Below, one piece after another: positions 12,901 to 20,599 of a DNA stretch of 64,000 bases. Each line of letters starts with the position of its first letter. Positions within the stretch are counted from its first letter, which is position 1. Both the position numbers and the translations under genes were made by a program. The notes beneath the pieces are model-generated. The model was not told where the DNA came from. It made no database searches and saw only the letters and a program-made list of their open reading frames with translations. Origin of the DNA: Siphonodentalium dalli (Eukaryota; Mollusca; Scaphopoda; Gadilida; Siphonodentaliidae); assembly GCA_032622095.1 (NCBI GenBank), contig CP136066.1, positions 93,639,319-93,703,318 on the forward strand, given 5' to 3'.

Positions 12901-15900
12901 ATGGGCTCATGGGTGCGACATAATTATTTTTTAAAATAGGAAACATACAATTGATAGTTTTATGGTGGTATCTGACATGACATCTTCAACATGCAAAAGA
13001 CATACCTTCCAAATTGCATTAGGTGTGTCGCAAGGCTCTTTGATAAGAACGGTGATGATTTTCAGCACTTCTTTCCATCGGTGAGTGAGGAGAGCGTCTC
13101 TCAGCAGAACATTCATCTGGCCCACCCATGATACATAACCAAGATCAAAATTCACCTTCAAACTGTCATCTGAAAATATTATGGATTCTTTTATATCACA
13201 TGTTTAATGTATTTGCAATTTATGTCATACCACATCTGTTAACACAATGTCTTTTATTCAACAGAATCAGGGCCATATAATATATATTACCTTCTCCCAC
13301 AAACGAATGCAAGCCATATTTAATTACTTTGTGTTGAAGTCCCCAAGAATGACAATATGAATTACGTCAACTATCCATTGGAATTGATGGCTGAACAATT
13401 CATTAATTTCATAATAATTAAATCACAATTATAGTGATTAAATTGTCAACAAAAGTCAGTCCTGAATTTGAATTACCAACTGTATGGGTGTGAAATAAAT
13501 TCAAAACAAAACTTCCATCAGAATCTCAAATCTTTGATTGAAATTGTTATGTATGAGGAATAGTCATTTAGGTCAATCCAACTTTTGGCTCTTGTGAAAT
13601 ATACCATTGTGCGATAAACAACTCATATGGTAAAAGATCCTTTGTAGCTTTAATCTCTTTACTGCTAATGATGTTGCCTGCTGGGCCATTGACATTATGG
13701 CCATTTTTCAGTGGAAAAATATAACGGGAATATCACGAAACCATAAAACTGACTCAGCTGAAATGTTTGAAACTTTGAGATACAGTTCCAATAGACCAAT
13801 CTCTGATTCCAGAAATGAATAAACGCCAACTGCTAGTGTGCTGAAGTAGGTCCGCACTATGCGAATATTCAAGATTAGATTCGAAATCATACGAAAGTTT
13901 TGATTTGACTCAAAATGATCGCAATGTTTCGATAAATTATCGAACCCTCCCACACCGGGAGACTCCTGCAACTTTTTCAAATTTATAGAAAAAGTCCTCA
14001 AAACATTGACTATATCTCATTTAACAGAAGGGAGATCGCGATAACCACATAATGATGTAGCAGTCATTATGGTACACACCATTCCGGAGTCCTAGACCCT
14101 TGACCTCTATGTAAGTGTACAGAGTAAGTTGTAACTGAGCGGATTTAGATTTCCCACAATCGTGTCACCATCCGACAGTCATCATTACGTGCAAGATAGT
14201 CCATTCAGGCGCATTGTTATTTTGTAAGAATTATTGGTTGCGTAATAATATCTTTACTGAACATCCCGAAACATGATGTAAATGGTGCCTTTAAATGTTA
14301 TGACACTCACATTGCAGCCTTGAAATAGTGTGTCTGTCATTTGCCGAATGAGGTCCCCAGAGGGTGAATTTAGTGATGCTACCCCGCATAGCGGGCTAGC
14401 ATCACCAAATTCACCCTCTGGGGACCTCATTCTGCTTACACCTCAGCAGAATGAGGTTCCCAGAAGGTGAATTTGGTGATGCTAGCCCGCTATGCGGGGT
14501 AGCATCACTAAATTCACCCTCTGGGAACCTCATTCTGCAAATGACAGACACACTATTTCAAGGCTTGCTCACATTGCAATGATTATTGATGATTGCTGGC
14601 AAGTACCGCGATAAATATAGCTGGAATTAAAATTACTAGTACTTCCCTTTGCGCTGGAGCATCATGTGGAACACATTAGATTACTCCACATGCACCGAAG
14701 TACATTTATGATCGATCATGCGTGATAAACATAATGCGTTAATTCCCCAAGATCTTTTTCTATATAGTATTCACAGTACAAATGTACCTCCATCTAGTCT
14801 GATTTCATGTATCAATTTTCCAGTAGTCGGGCCATGACGAATTGACCAATTATCGCCATGATAAAAACATATTGTTATATTAATGTCGCTGTACTTTTCA
14901 TTATGGTGATTCAATTCGATGTTCAAATCGATGTGAAATCTTCCCCCTGATTCAAATTGAGGTTTGATTTGACGAAAAAAAATGGATTTGTAGGAGCCTA
15001 GACCGCACTCAGTATGGACGTATAGCACACAACGTGACATTTTACATCCATACTCGGTACTAACGTATAGCAGTAAGAGGTTAATTTGTAAACTTGTAAT
15101 ACAATTTGTATGGATCCATGCAATGACGGACAGAAAATATAAAAAGTAGTACATATAGTCCTACAATGATGGACTATATAAACGAATGAATCTGTCATGG
15201 ATTGGCATCACTAAAATTACTCCCCACAACAATAAATCAAGATATTTAATTACCTTCAACTTCATAAGTTTGAATTGTCTGCAACCATTCAGAAAATTCT
15301 TCCGCATTTCTGTCAGGTTTCTCATCATTCATTAAGAAAGAAACCAGTTTTCTCTGTGAATAAAGAAAACAGAAACTAGCTTGTTGTTTTAAAGTTATGG
15401 TCTAGGGGCATAGCAGCCAATAAATTATTGGTACGGCTATATAAATATTGGGTACATTGACATCGAGCCGCGTAGCGGCGAGATGGGGGGATGGTTTGGA
15501 AGGGGGTGTCCCCCCTACCAAAATGATAAAAAAAATTCATTCTTGGATTGAAATGGAGCGATCCTGTGCCATCTAGAGCGCTTTTAACCGACATCCATTC
15601 ACTTTGTCAATTCGCGTGTATGATGAGAGAGGCTCCCACCCCCACCCCCTGGAATACGGAATACCACTTAACACAGAGGGTGGAATACGGAATACCAGTT
15701 AACAGCCATATGGATAAATTTTCTATTGCCGTACGAACGCCGGTCATCCCGCAGTGTCCACGTCTAAAATAATCTAAAATGACGATGATCGACGATCTGT
15801 AGGCCTATGTCAAACGGTGAATTTATCATTTATTGTGACAAAAATCGCATTTATATTATTATTATGATCATTTTTTGGAAGGTCGGCGTACGAATACCGT

Positions 15901-16314
15901 TATTTTTGGAATACCGATTACCTCCTAACAGGGCATGGAATACGGCGTAGGGGGGGTGGGGGCCTCATGAGAGTACACTGGTCAACGCAATGATATGCAT
16001 GACAATGATGAGACAATCATTTTGAAAACATGAACGATGCCAACCTCATAAATACGACTTTGGGTTGCGGTAGGCCTACTACTAGTAGTATTTTCATGTT
16101 CACTAGACAAGGGTCTGATGGATTCAGTCTCAGTGGCCGTACTCTTAGCTTTATCGCCAGTATTGACCGTTTCGGATAGCATTTTTTCAGGTTCGACATA
16201 ATCAACACCAGGCATAACTTGATCTTGTCCTGTGTTTTCATTGGCTGTGCTAACAGTAATATTTGATTTGAAATAATTCAAAAGTTTCTTCTGTTTCGAA
16301 TTTTTAGTTGACAT
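856..16314 (-). CDS. TAF1A: TAF1A-like gene (RNA polymerase I SL1/TIF-IB subunit), 3' end outside window
   Basis: Nine minus-strand exons (16045-16314, 15254-15353, 13006-13169, 9798-9862, 7500-7605, 6231-6381, 2540-2688, 1519-1671, 856-919) join in one continuous frame of about 407 codons with GT-AG borders throughout. The conceptual protein matches remembered features of animal TAF1A: the block around HRWKEV, the IWK-GAEYLF junction, the HAL helix pair, YKGYYYYMLW, the LEYNGRKDEA helix followed by NPDNPNTYKYLY, and the VKLVPSD stretch. These are helical, TPR-like repeats. In animals TAF1A is a subunit of the SL1/TIF-IB complex that brings RNA polymerase I to the rDNA promoter in the nucleolus. 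The last visible exon ends in phase 1, so the remaining C-terminal exons lie left of the window. The first exon is the least certain part. Introns are loaded with foldback and TTAA elements. The gene is divergent from MTIF2. Identity rests on recall of the family, not on a database search. Confidence 0.83.
1519..1671 (-). CDS. TAF1A: TAF1A-like exon 8 (best conserved)
   Basis: Acceptor tctatgcag|GTGC and donor TTGGAG|gtaaca. It has 51 codons, VLEYNGRKDEALMLLQEY, then NPDNPNTYKYLYQYV and ending KRKILE. The 'NP-NPN-YLY' signature is the strongest reason for the TAF1A call. Phase 0 on both sides. Confidence 0.88.
1727..2132. mobile_element. Foldback hAT-like element, degraded
   Basis: Left tip GGCCTCAAAATATGGTGCTG (tip type B), right tip CACACTAAACTCAGACTTG (tip type C). 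Inside are partial copies of the palindromic core and the 'tctatatccccaaattggcag' internal segment of long copies. Confidence 0.7.
2540..2688 (-). CDS. TAF1A: TAF1A-like exon 7
   Basis: Acceptor ttcatgcag|AAAG and donor ATGGAG|gtaatg. It encodes RSGLLMNTTGS through NSISDNIEKAFQDMENKD to IFIICHME. The first two bases complete a split Gln codon. It leaves in phase 0. Confidence 0.83.
2733..3205. mobile_element. Foldback hAT-like element, long form with clear target duplication
   Basis: Tips CAAGCCTGTAAATAGCGTCT and its inverse. It is flanked by an exact 8-bp direct repeat TGTAACAG (2725-2732 and 3206-3213). It carries two copies of the palindromic core, one at each end, and the longer internal segment between them. 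Confidence 0.9.
3214..4020. other. No gene seen, intron 6 of TAF1A-like gene
   Basis: Unassigned AT-rich intron sequence. A plus-strand open stretch at 3496-3759 shows no family resemblance. Confidence 0.4.
4020..4530. repeat. Tandem repeat, three units of about 180-193 bp
   Basis: Units begin 'gctatatagatgttgcaaat' at 4037, 4230 and 4412 and run through 'aggaacaatatcccagagtt', 'ggagttgattacaccatgaa' and 'ttctaagtcgaaaa'. The array ends in GGACGCACGGACGG and a short hairpin (tcctccgacg / cgtcggggga, about 4574-4596), the arrangement of the dispersed lophotrochozoan-type repeats. Confidence 0.85.
4690..5435. repeat. Dispersed long repeat related to 50380-50830 and 44200-44300
   Basis: 'gtcacatccgttaaaacgac...aacagaaagaatatt' resembles 50646-50700. 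'acatgatggtttggggctacaatctc' resembles 50417-50445. 'gtggagctagccgatgcaga' is inverted near 44230. The foldback element at 5450 abuts this repeat, as a relative does at 44134. Confidence 0.5.
5450..5844. mobile_element. Foldback hAT-like element, long form
   Basis: Two palindromic cores (5450-5530 and about 5724-5812) surround the internal segment with 'agtttctctatatccgcaaa'. Right tip CACACTTAACTCAGGCTTG (type C). Left tip eroded. Confidence 0.8.
5931..6218. mobile_element. Foldback hAT-like element, 5' truncated
   Basis: Starts in the internal segment (gacctaggatcagattgaag) and ends with a core at 6094-6188 and tip GACACTATATCTTCAGGCTTG. It ends only about 12 bp before the donor side of TAF1A-like exon 6 (6231). 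Confidence 0.75.
6231..6381 (-). CDS. TAF1A: TAF1A-like exon 6
   Basis: Acceptor cacttcag|ACAG and donor GAAAC|gtaggt. It encodes TVPKDFALRKERSERM, then FNLYKGYYYYMLWRN and a Lys/Glu-rich end. The YKGxxxYY segment corresponds to a conserved TAF1A helix. It leaves in phase 1. Confidence 0.85.
6458..6627. mobile_element. TTAA-2 family element (tips CCCTTTCTnTAnTAAATGG)
   Basis: TTAA at both ends, inverted tips CCCTTTCTTTAATAAATGG / AGTAAAGAAATGG and the family interior 'ttggaatggtctattat'. TTAA duplication and CCC tips are typical of piggyBac-type non-autonomous elements. Confidence 0.75.
7215..7470. mobile_element. Hairpin-TTAA family element with variant TTAG duplication
   Basis: Inverted tips CCCTTCCATAACTGGAGCTT / AGCTCCCATCATGAAAGGG. 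TTAG stands on the same strand on both sides (7215-7218, 7467-7470). Two hairpins are joined by 'cctatataccttgaccttgtaagcc'. Confidence 0.85.
7500..7605 (-). CDS. TAF1A: TAF1A-like exon 5
   Basis: Acceptor ttctag|GAGCATG and donor TTCAG|gtatgt. It encodes SMSSYNDLLKNHLALEQ through YDSANYALQ, a helix-turn-helix of TPR character. The first base completes the split Arg codon from exon 4. It leaves in phase 0. Confidence 0.82.
7665..7845. mobile_element. Foldback hAT-like element, partial
   Basis: Left tip 'caaatatggtgccggacata' (type B-like), one core (7682-7773), then a decayed internal segment. No right tip found. Confidence 0.65.
7870..8393. mobile_element. TTAA-2 family element interrupted by a hAT-type MITE
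   Basis: The interior 'gttcagataattagttcaac' and right end 'gtatttagtgtagaaaagg' followed by TTAA (8390-8393) belong to the TTAA-2 family. The left end has decayed. The element at 7962-8329 splits it. Confidence 0.7.
7962..8329. mobile_element. hAT-type MITE, 368 bp, 8-bp target duplication
   Basis: Inverted tips TAGGGCTGCA / TGCAGCCCTA flanked by exact 8-bp direct repeats ATAGTATC (7954-7961, 8330-8337). Subterminal repeats of 'gatgcaatgcatcg' type occur at both ends. No coding sequence. Inserted in a TTAA-2 element. Confidence 0.93.
8460..8917. mobile_element. Foldback hAT-like element, complete long form
   Basis: Tips CAAGTCTGAGTTTAGTGTGC and CACACTAAACTCAGGCTTG (type C), a core near each end and the internal segment 'ggggatatagagaaactaaa'. 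It lies between 40-bp direct repeats (8417-8456 and 8918-8957). Confidence 0.88.
8961..9797. repeat. Degenerate dispersed repeat, no gene
   Basis: Contains 'gacggacggatggacagatgatcg', 'cagctgagctaaaaattgaa' and 'ggtaatgatcagatgagg...caccaaaggatttag', typical pieces of the dispersed repeat also seen at 19.6-20.1 kb. Confidence 0.45.
9798..9862 (-). CDS. TAF1A: TAF1A-like exon 4
   Basis: A 65-base exon with acceptor tttcag|GGAGGA and donor TTAG|gtgagt. It encodes GGAEYLFQTFSGNTNTIDQFL and continues the IWK-G(A/S)E block of the family. It leaves in phase 2. Confidence 0.83.
10078..10580. mobile_element. TTAA-2 family element split by a CAGGCCTG element
   Basis: TTAA at 10078-10081 and 10577-10580, tips CCCTTTAATGAATTCTCCC / TATTTAGTAAAAGATATGG. 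The family interior resumes after the insertion at 10172-10465. Confidence 0.75.
10172..10465. mobile_element. hAT-like MITE with CAGGCCTGCAAATTT tips
   Basis: Inverted ends CAGGCCTGCAAATTT...AAATTTGCAGGCCTG enclose 294 bp with no coding sequence. The target duplication is not clean. Nested in a TTAA-2 element. Confidence 0.75.
10640..11335. repeat. Tandem-like dispersed repeat in intron 3 of TAF1A-like gene
   Basis: Several copies of a unit reading 'ggccataactccggcaaaaa', 'gggcagaccgaacccatatt', 'acctgtattttgagctgata', 'accaaatttggtttagatct', 'aaagttatcatccggaaac'. Confidence 0.75.
11354..11374. repeat. Poly-G run
   Basis: About 20 consecutive G on the + strand, at the 3' edge of the preceding repeat. 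The length may not be exact because such runs are error-prone in assemblies. Confidence 0.7.
11425..11533. mobile_element. Hairpin-TTAA family, right-end fragment
   Basis: Linker 'accttgtaagccagtgcatt' and right tip AGCTCCCGTCATGAAAGGG with TTAA (11530-11533). The second hairpin is collapsed to one arm. Confidence 0.7.
11641..11902. mobile_element. Hairpin-TTAA family element with variant TTAT duplication
   Basis: TTAT occurs in direct orientation on both sides (11641-11644, 11899-11902). Tips CCCTTTCATGATGGGAGCT / AGCTCCAGTCATGGAAGGG. Two hairpins. Orientation is opposite to 7215-7470. Confidence 0.85.
12195..12901. mobile_element. Hairpin-TTAA family element split inside its second hairpin
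   Basis: TTAA at 12195-12198 and 12898-12901 with family tips. The first hairpin is intact. The second is interrupted after CATTCTCT by the element at 12354-12811 and resumes with TATATGC. Confidence 0.85.
12354..12811. mobile_element. 458-bp TA-flanked MITE, tips CCGTACTGACCCG
   Basis: Inverted tips CCGTACTGACCCG / CGGGTCAGTACGG with TA on each side (12352-12353, 12812-12813), the target pattern of Tc1/mariner-like elements. The right part repeats 'gggtgggcttaaacacg' twice. No transposase reading frame. Confidence 0.8.
13006..13169 (-). CDS. TAF1A: TAF1A-like exon 3
   Basis: Acceptor attttcag|ATGAC and donor GGAAG|gtatgt. It encodes DSLKVNFDLGYV through LLRDALLTHRWKEVLKII and ends NAIWK. 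The HRW segment and the terminal IWK are family landmarks. It enters needing two bases of a split codon and leaves in phase 0. Confidence 0.85.
13170..14315. other. Intron 2 of TAF1A-like gene, no gene seen
   Basis: AT-rich unassigned sequence. A 97-codon minus-strand open stretch at 13708-14001 has no recognisable domain. Confidence 0.4.
14325..14567. mobile_element. Foldback hAT-like element, compact two-core form
   Basis: Tips CAGCCTTGAAATAGTGTGTC and CACACTATTTCAAGGCTTG (type A), with the 9-bp direct repeat CTCACATTG at 14316-14324 and 14568-14576. Two palindromic cores are placed tail to tail with only 'ttacacctca' between them. Confidence 0.92.
14578..15253. other. Intron 2 remainder, no gene seen
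   Basis: Nothing recognised. Overlapping minus-strand open stretches at 14771-15198 lack any family signature. Confidence 0.35.
15254..15353 (-). CDS. TAF1A: TAF1A-like exon 2
   Basis: Acceptor ttcacag|AGA and donor GAAG|gtaatt. It encodes RKLVSFLMNDEKP through EFSEWLQTIQTYEVE. The EWLQT stretch matches the start of the conserved part of TAF1A. It enters in phase 0 and leaves in phase 1. Confidence 0.75.
15360..15975. other. Intron 1 of TAF1A-like gene: low-copy repeat fragments
   Basis: Contains 'attggtacggctatataaat', partly repeated near 16768-16830, a GC-richer patch 'gagccgcgtagcggcgag', and repeated 'ggaatacggaataccagtta' motifs. No coding exon of the gene was found. Confidence 0.35.
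16045..16314 (-). CDS. TAF1A: Putative first coding exon of the TAF1A-like gene, with PIP-box-like motif
   Basis: Reads 90 codons from ATG (cat at 16312-16314), beginning MSTKNSKQKKLLNYFKSN, and ends at RIYE before a GT donor (GAG|gttggc, a weak match). It ends in phase 0, which is what the next exon at 15353 needs. The segment QKKLLNYF fits the PCNA-interacting pattern Q-x-x-h-x-x-aromatic-aromatic. The rest is rich in Ser, Thr and Glu and looks disordered. I do not recall this N-terminus in vertebrate TAF1A, so it may be lineage-specific, an exon of another gene, or a piece of a hAT/ZMYM-type transposase, whose N-termini often carry such motifs. A CpG-containing stretch just upstream supports a first-exon role. 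Confidence 0.5.
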
Positions 16315-16439
16315 AATTGATCATTTGATCGTGACAACTGAAAGTCACGAAGCCTAGTGCAGGGATATATAGTCAGACTATAGTAATACTATGGCCGGAC
16401 TAGCATTGAACCCTCCCTGGGCATCGTAGTTTCAGCAAT

Positions 16440-16625
16440 TACCATTTCAAATGACGCGCGACAAAAACATTCGGTTATGCCCCTTTGATCGCGCAGTACA
16501 TCTCTCGTGCATGCATTGTTCGACGTCGGAATGCAATCGATTGACGTACGTTATACAACATAACCGCTATACGACAACGTATCCTTATAAACCCAATGAA
16601 CTCGAGGCATAATACGATGTAAATA
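16440..16625 (-). promoter_or_regulatory. Likely promoter region of the TAF1A-like gene
   Basis: CpG-containing stretch (gacgcgcgac, gatcgcgcag, gttcgacgtcgg, ttgacgtacg) just upstream of the ATG at 16314, contrasting with CpG-poor surroundings. Inference from composition and position only. Confidence 0.4.
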
Positions 16626-17200
16626 ATCTGGGTTACCTATACATGTATATAGATGGTTAAATGTGTGACTGAATCACATTGTAACACGTTGTGCGTAATT
16701 TATCAAGTGATTGGAGAACGTGGCCGGTAATATTGGGCCTATTCAGTATTATTTTTTGGCGAAATATTGGTACGGCCAAAACCGTCCGGCCGTACCTAAA
16801 ACTACGCCCTTGGCTATGGCCCAGAGAGTTTGGCTACATGCATATGTCCTCCCTAAGTCTATTTTTGTTAACATTTATTGCTGCATACATGTACCTGCTA
16901 AGTTATATGCATATGTTTAGTTTAGTTTAGTTTATCGATACATTTTTGTGGAGGTTCATTTTATATGTATTTAATATTATTACCACCTTTGATCATCGAT
17001 CTATATTTAATACAATATACGTCGATGCTTTGATGAATAAATTTTGCGTTATTAGCATTGGGCGACTGCGGAAGTGGCAGTGTACCATATGGTACATCGC
17101 ATCCTTCCGCAGGTGACCTATGTCCAACAACAACAATATGTCCAGTAATAAGTTAACAATTTGATATTCTACATCTTACTAATTTTTGTACCTATCTATG

Positions 17201-17800
17201 GGAGGTCAAATTCACATTTAATAGCCAAAGCGTAATGCGTTATGCTTAAGCATAATGCCATTACGCTTAAGCGTAGTGCCATTACGCTTAAGCATAATGC
17301 CATTACACTTAAGTGCAATGCCATTAAGCTTAAGCATAATTGCCTCACTGACAACTCCATTACACTTAAGCATAATGCCATTACGCTTAAGCATAATAGG
17401 TTTTCATAGCCTCTATGCCTTACATATAATGATATCATCTAAGGTAAATGTATGTCAAAAGTTACTAGCATCAGTAATTGGCTGCATCCATTTCAGCTCC
17501 AGGGGAGTTTAATTGAGATATGGAATTTGAATTACGCTTAAGCGTAATGCCATTATAATTAAGCATAATGCATTTACGCTTAAGCATAATACAAATGCCA
17601 TTACGCTTAAGCGTAATAGAATTACGCTAAATGTAATGAATTACACTTAAGCATAATGGTATTACGCTTAAGCGTAATGGTATTAGCGTAATGCATTGTG
17701 CTTAAGCGTAATTGGCTATGGTTAAGCATAATTGGCTATGGTTAAGCGTAATTGGCTATGGTTAAGCGTAATTGGCTGTTAAATGTGAATTTGCCCCCCC
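17201..17800. repeat. Palindromic satellite enclosed by inverted repeats
   Basis: Roughly 18-21 bp units based on the perfect palindrome ATTACGCTTAAGCGTAAT (each with CTTAAG) fill 17228-17770, with a unique spacer at about 17400-17530. Left arm AGGTCAAATTCACATTTAAT and right arm ATTTAACAGCCAA-type inverse (17772-17795) bound the array. A poly-C run follows at 17793-17807. Confidence 0.9.
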
Positions 17801-17807
17801 CCCCCCC

Positions 17808-18765
17808 ATACCAATCTACCTTATTTTTTTTTTTTCACAATATTCTTTTTTTTTCTGGCCAGCTAACAGATAAACCTCAATATGGTACGAAAAGTCCAGG
17901 TACGGAAACAACCATGATATCGATAGTACAGTACGAAAGTCTTTATTGTGAATCATTATTTATATGGTGTATTGCCATGATTGAAGCAGATTGATACATA
18001 TAATTATTATTGGGATACCAAGTTCGAAAGGTCTTCTTTGTTCTTTAAATTTGTATCCATGTTACAGCATTTATAACTTTAAGATGTGTGAACACATGTA
18101 TGACACGCTTTTTCCAGCTCCCAAGCTCAATTTGGAAATTCCAGAAAGTACACACCTAGAGTATGACTAAAACCATTACATATGATTATTAATCTAAAAA
18201 ATCGTTTGACATAACGTAATAAATATATGTCTTATGTTTAAAATAATTGTTATATACTCTTTTAATAGATAGTAAATTTTGTATTTATAACTATGTTGGC
18301 GATCAAGATCCACATGCAATATCTTTCCCCAATGCCGACTGAACAAATGAAAAAGTGGAATAATTCTACTCCTGCGCAAGATGAAAACAAAGATGGCCGC
18401 CCCCATGGTTTGAAGTAATGCAAGGACAAAATTGACAAAGTTATCATTACAACGCCATCCTTAACATTATAGATGTTGATTATGTAAAAGTGAGATGCAT
18501 ATACAATTGTTAATTATATCATTAATTCCTAGTAAGTAAACTAATGTTGGTTATATCCAAATTATTAAAATATTTGGCCAATTTGGGGGCGAGTTTTGAA
18601 AAAAAAAATCAAATTAATTTGCAATATATTTTTTATTATTTACAAGTGCAATAGTGACCAATACACTGATACAATTTGGCTCAGGCTATTCTATCCCTAG
18701 CGGCGGAATAAGGAGACAATCTTATGAGATGATCATAGAGTCTATTAGAGAAGTGCGTGATTCGC
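17808..18765. other. Intergenic, no gene seen
   Basis: AT-rich. Contains 'aaagatggccgcccccatgg' at 18389-18408, close to a YY1-type motif, and a minus-strand open stretch beginning there, without recognisable product. Confidence 0.3.
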
Positions 18766-18770
18766 ACCGA

Positions 18771-18877
18771 AAGATGGCAGCACCCGGAATCCCAGGACTA
18801 ACCGTGCTCGATCTTGCTTAACTTTTCTTTTGGTGATCACACAAAGGGTCTAACGACTGTGACCCAGAGATCTAGAC
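18771..18877 (-). pseudogene. 5S rRNA-derived sequence, copy 1
   Basis: Read on the minus strand it begins GTCTAGA, continues GATCACC, GTTAAGCAAGATCGAGC, CGGTTAGTCCTGGGAT and ends CCGGGTGCTGCC. These are the ordered landmarks of eukaryotic 5S rRNA (GTCTACG start, GATCACCGAAGTTAAGC, GGGCCCGGTTAGTAC, CCGGGTGCT end), with a deletion in the third quarter. Divergence from 5S suggests a pseudogene or a 5S-headed SINE. Confidence 0.75.
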
Positions 18878-19060
18878 CTCTCATGCAGAGAAGTAATCGG
18901 CTTTCTATATTTACAATGTGAGCGCTATAAATACTCCCCCTTTCTTTTTGAGTTTCACCAAATCTCACTCGAGTCCTCCCCCCAGATCGGTCGCACTATG
19001 TCTATGCTACAGATTCCGAGGAGTGGAAGAGCCCCCAGAGAATTGCGGGAGTCATACCGA

Positions 19061-19175
19061 AAGTTGGCAGCACCCGGAATCTTACATGTATGTCACAGTC
19101 ACCCATCCAAGGACTAACTGAGCCCGACGTTTTTCTTAACTTCGGTGATCACAACTGTTACCAAGATATCTAGAC
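19061..19175 (-). pseudogene. 5S rRNA-derived sequence, copy 2
   Basis: Same strand as copy 1. Reads GTCTAGATATC, GATCACCGAAGTTAAG, CGTCGGGCTCAGTTAGTC, CTTGGATGGGTGACTGTGAC and CCGGGTGCTGCC. It keeps the GATGGGTGAC block lost in copy 1, hence full 5S length, but its 5' third is shortened and altered. Both copies end in the same CTTTCGG, hinting at a common non-5S 3' tail. Confidence 0.82.
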
Positions 19176-19600
19176 TTATTTTATATTTGGACTTTCCCCT
19201 CAAAGGGTAATTAAGACGAGCACTCGTAAATGTCCAAATATTTAATTACCTTTTACCCAATAAAATGGTATGGGAGGCCATTTTCACATTTATTAATAAT
19301 TGGACTTTTAATTATGGGAGACCAAATTTACATTCGATAAATAATTGCATTTTAGTTCAATTCAATTGCACTTCAGCACAATTATTTCATTTCTGAGGGT
19401 AAAAGGTAAAAAGTTATCATTTTGATCAAATAAATCTGCCAGTGACCTTGTCTGCATCAGTAATACTGATTCAGTACTATTACAAACAGCTTATATGGTA
19501 ACTACACTGAACAGCTTATAATTACAAATTAAATGGTGGATCTTCTACCAGTGTGCATTTAGACTAGTTCCACACATATCTTTAAATTATCTTGTGGATT
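19176..19600. other. Intergenic, remnant related to the satellite-bearing element
   Basis: 'gggaggccattttcacattt' and 'gggagaccaaatttacattcg' resemble the left arm of the 17.2-kb element. 'ttaccttttaccc' and 'gggtaaaaggtaaa' form a loose inverted pair (about 19248-19412). Confidence 0.35.
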
Positions 19601-20100
19601 TCACCATTCTATGGCACATGGGTGCTTTATATTTTTAGCTGAACTTGACAAAGTAAAGTTTGAGCTATTACCATGGTTTGGTTGCTCGTCTGTGCATCCG
19701 TCCATCCGTCCATGCATGCGTCAACAATTTACTTTAGCACACACTACAGGCCTACAGACACATCTCTCATCTGATCATCACCAAACTTTATATGAATCTT
19801 CGGGGTGTCTTCTAGATTAGAGCCATCAATTTTGTCCCAAATTTATTAAAAAACATGGCCACCAGCTGCCATCATGGACTTTAATTTGAATCTATCAGCA
19901 CACACTGCAGCCCGCATTTATTGGAGAATTGTTTTGAAAATTTACAGGCATGTTTAGGACTACATGTACCTCTAGATGGGTGCTATCAAATTTCAACGAT
20001 TTTCAATGAAAACAATGGCCACCGTCAGCCATCTTGGATTTTACTCTTTGCCTAACTAAATTCTTTGGCACACCCTACAGGCCACTTACCTCATCTGTAG
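19600..20100. repeat. Dispersed lophotrochozoan-type repeat
   Basis: 'tttagctgaacttgacaaag', 'ctcgtctgtgcatccgtcca', 'ctgatcatcaccaaacttta' and 'atggccaccgtcagccatct' are pieces of a widely dispersed repeat, repeated more weakly at 38590-38880. Confidence 0.6.
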
Positions 20101-20599
20101 AAAGGTGCCCGCATCATAAGTAACAAAAGTCAGCCAATAAGTGGAAAACATGCTTAACACAGCCAATAAGTTAAAAAGTCGGCCAGTAAGTAGAAAGGCG
20201 CTTATCTGCATTTTGATTTCCGCAATGGCAAGGAGTTGATGTAAGTGAAGTCATAAAGTGACATATTAAAACTTCAAAATTTATCACTCACCCTCAGGCG
20301 ACAGACACTCTGATAAAAGTCCACATTAACACTTCAAACCTATAGACTGGACTCGGCATATACAGCCTCCCACAAACAAATTTCCCTACCTACCTATCAC
20401 ATAGAAAAATGTGGGTGGGGTTTTTGCAAACATAGAGATATTTTTAATAGTGGCCTTCCTGGATAGAGCCAAGTCACGCTGTTGTTAGATCACAGAAGAT
20501 GAAAATTGTGAGAGTGACAACTCACCTCAAAAGTGAAAGAATTGAGCAAGTTTGTCTTAACTAGTACTTACTGAGGTTGGTCATTTCCCTATTAGTCTA

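Noticed and set aside
13708-15198. Minus-strand open stretches of 66-127 codons
   Set aside because: No family features, not in a phase that would join TAF1A-like exons, and composition typical of AT-rich intron.
17196-17512. Leu/Ser-rich open frames on both strands
   Set aside because: Products of the palindromic CTTAAG satellite.
18389-18408. YY1-like AAAGATGGCCGCC as MTIF2 promoter
   Set aside because: It differs from the YY1 consensus at the GGC step, is 3.3 kb from the first coding exon, and similar 'aagatggcc' strings occur inside dispersed repeats.
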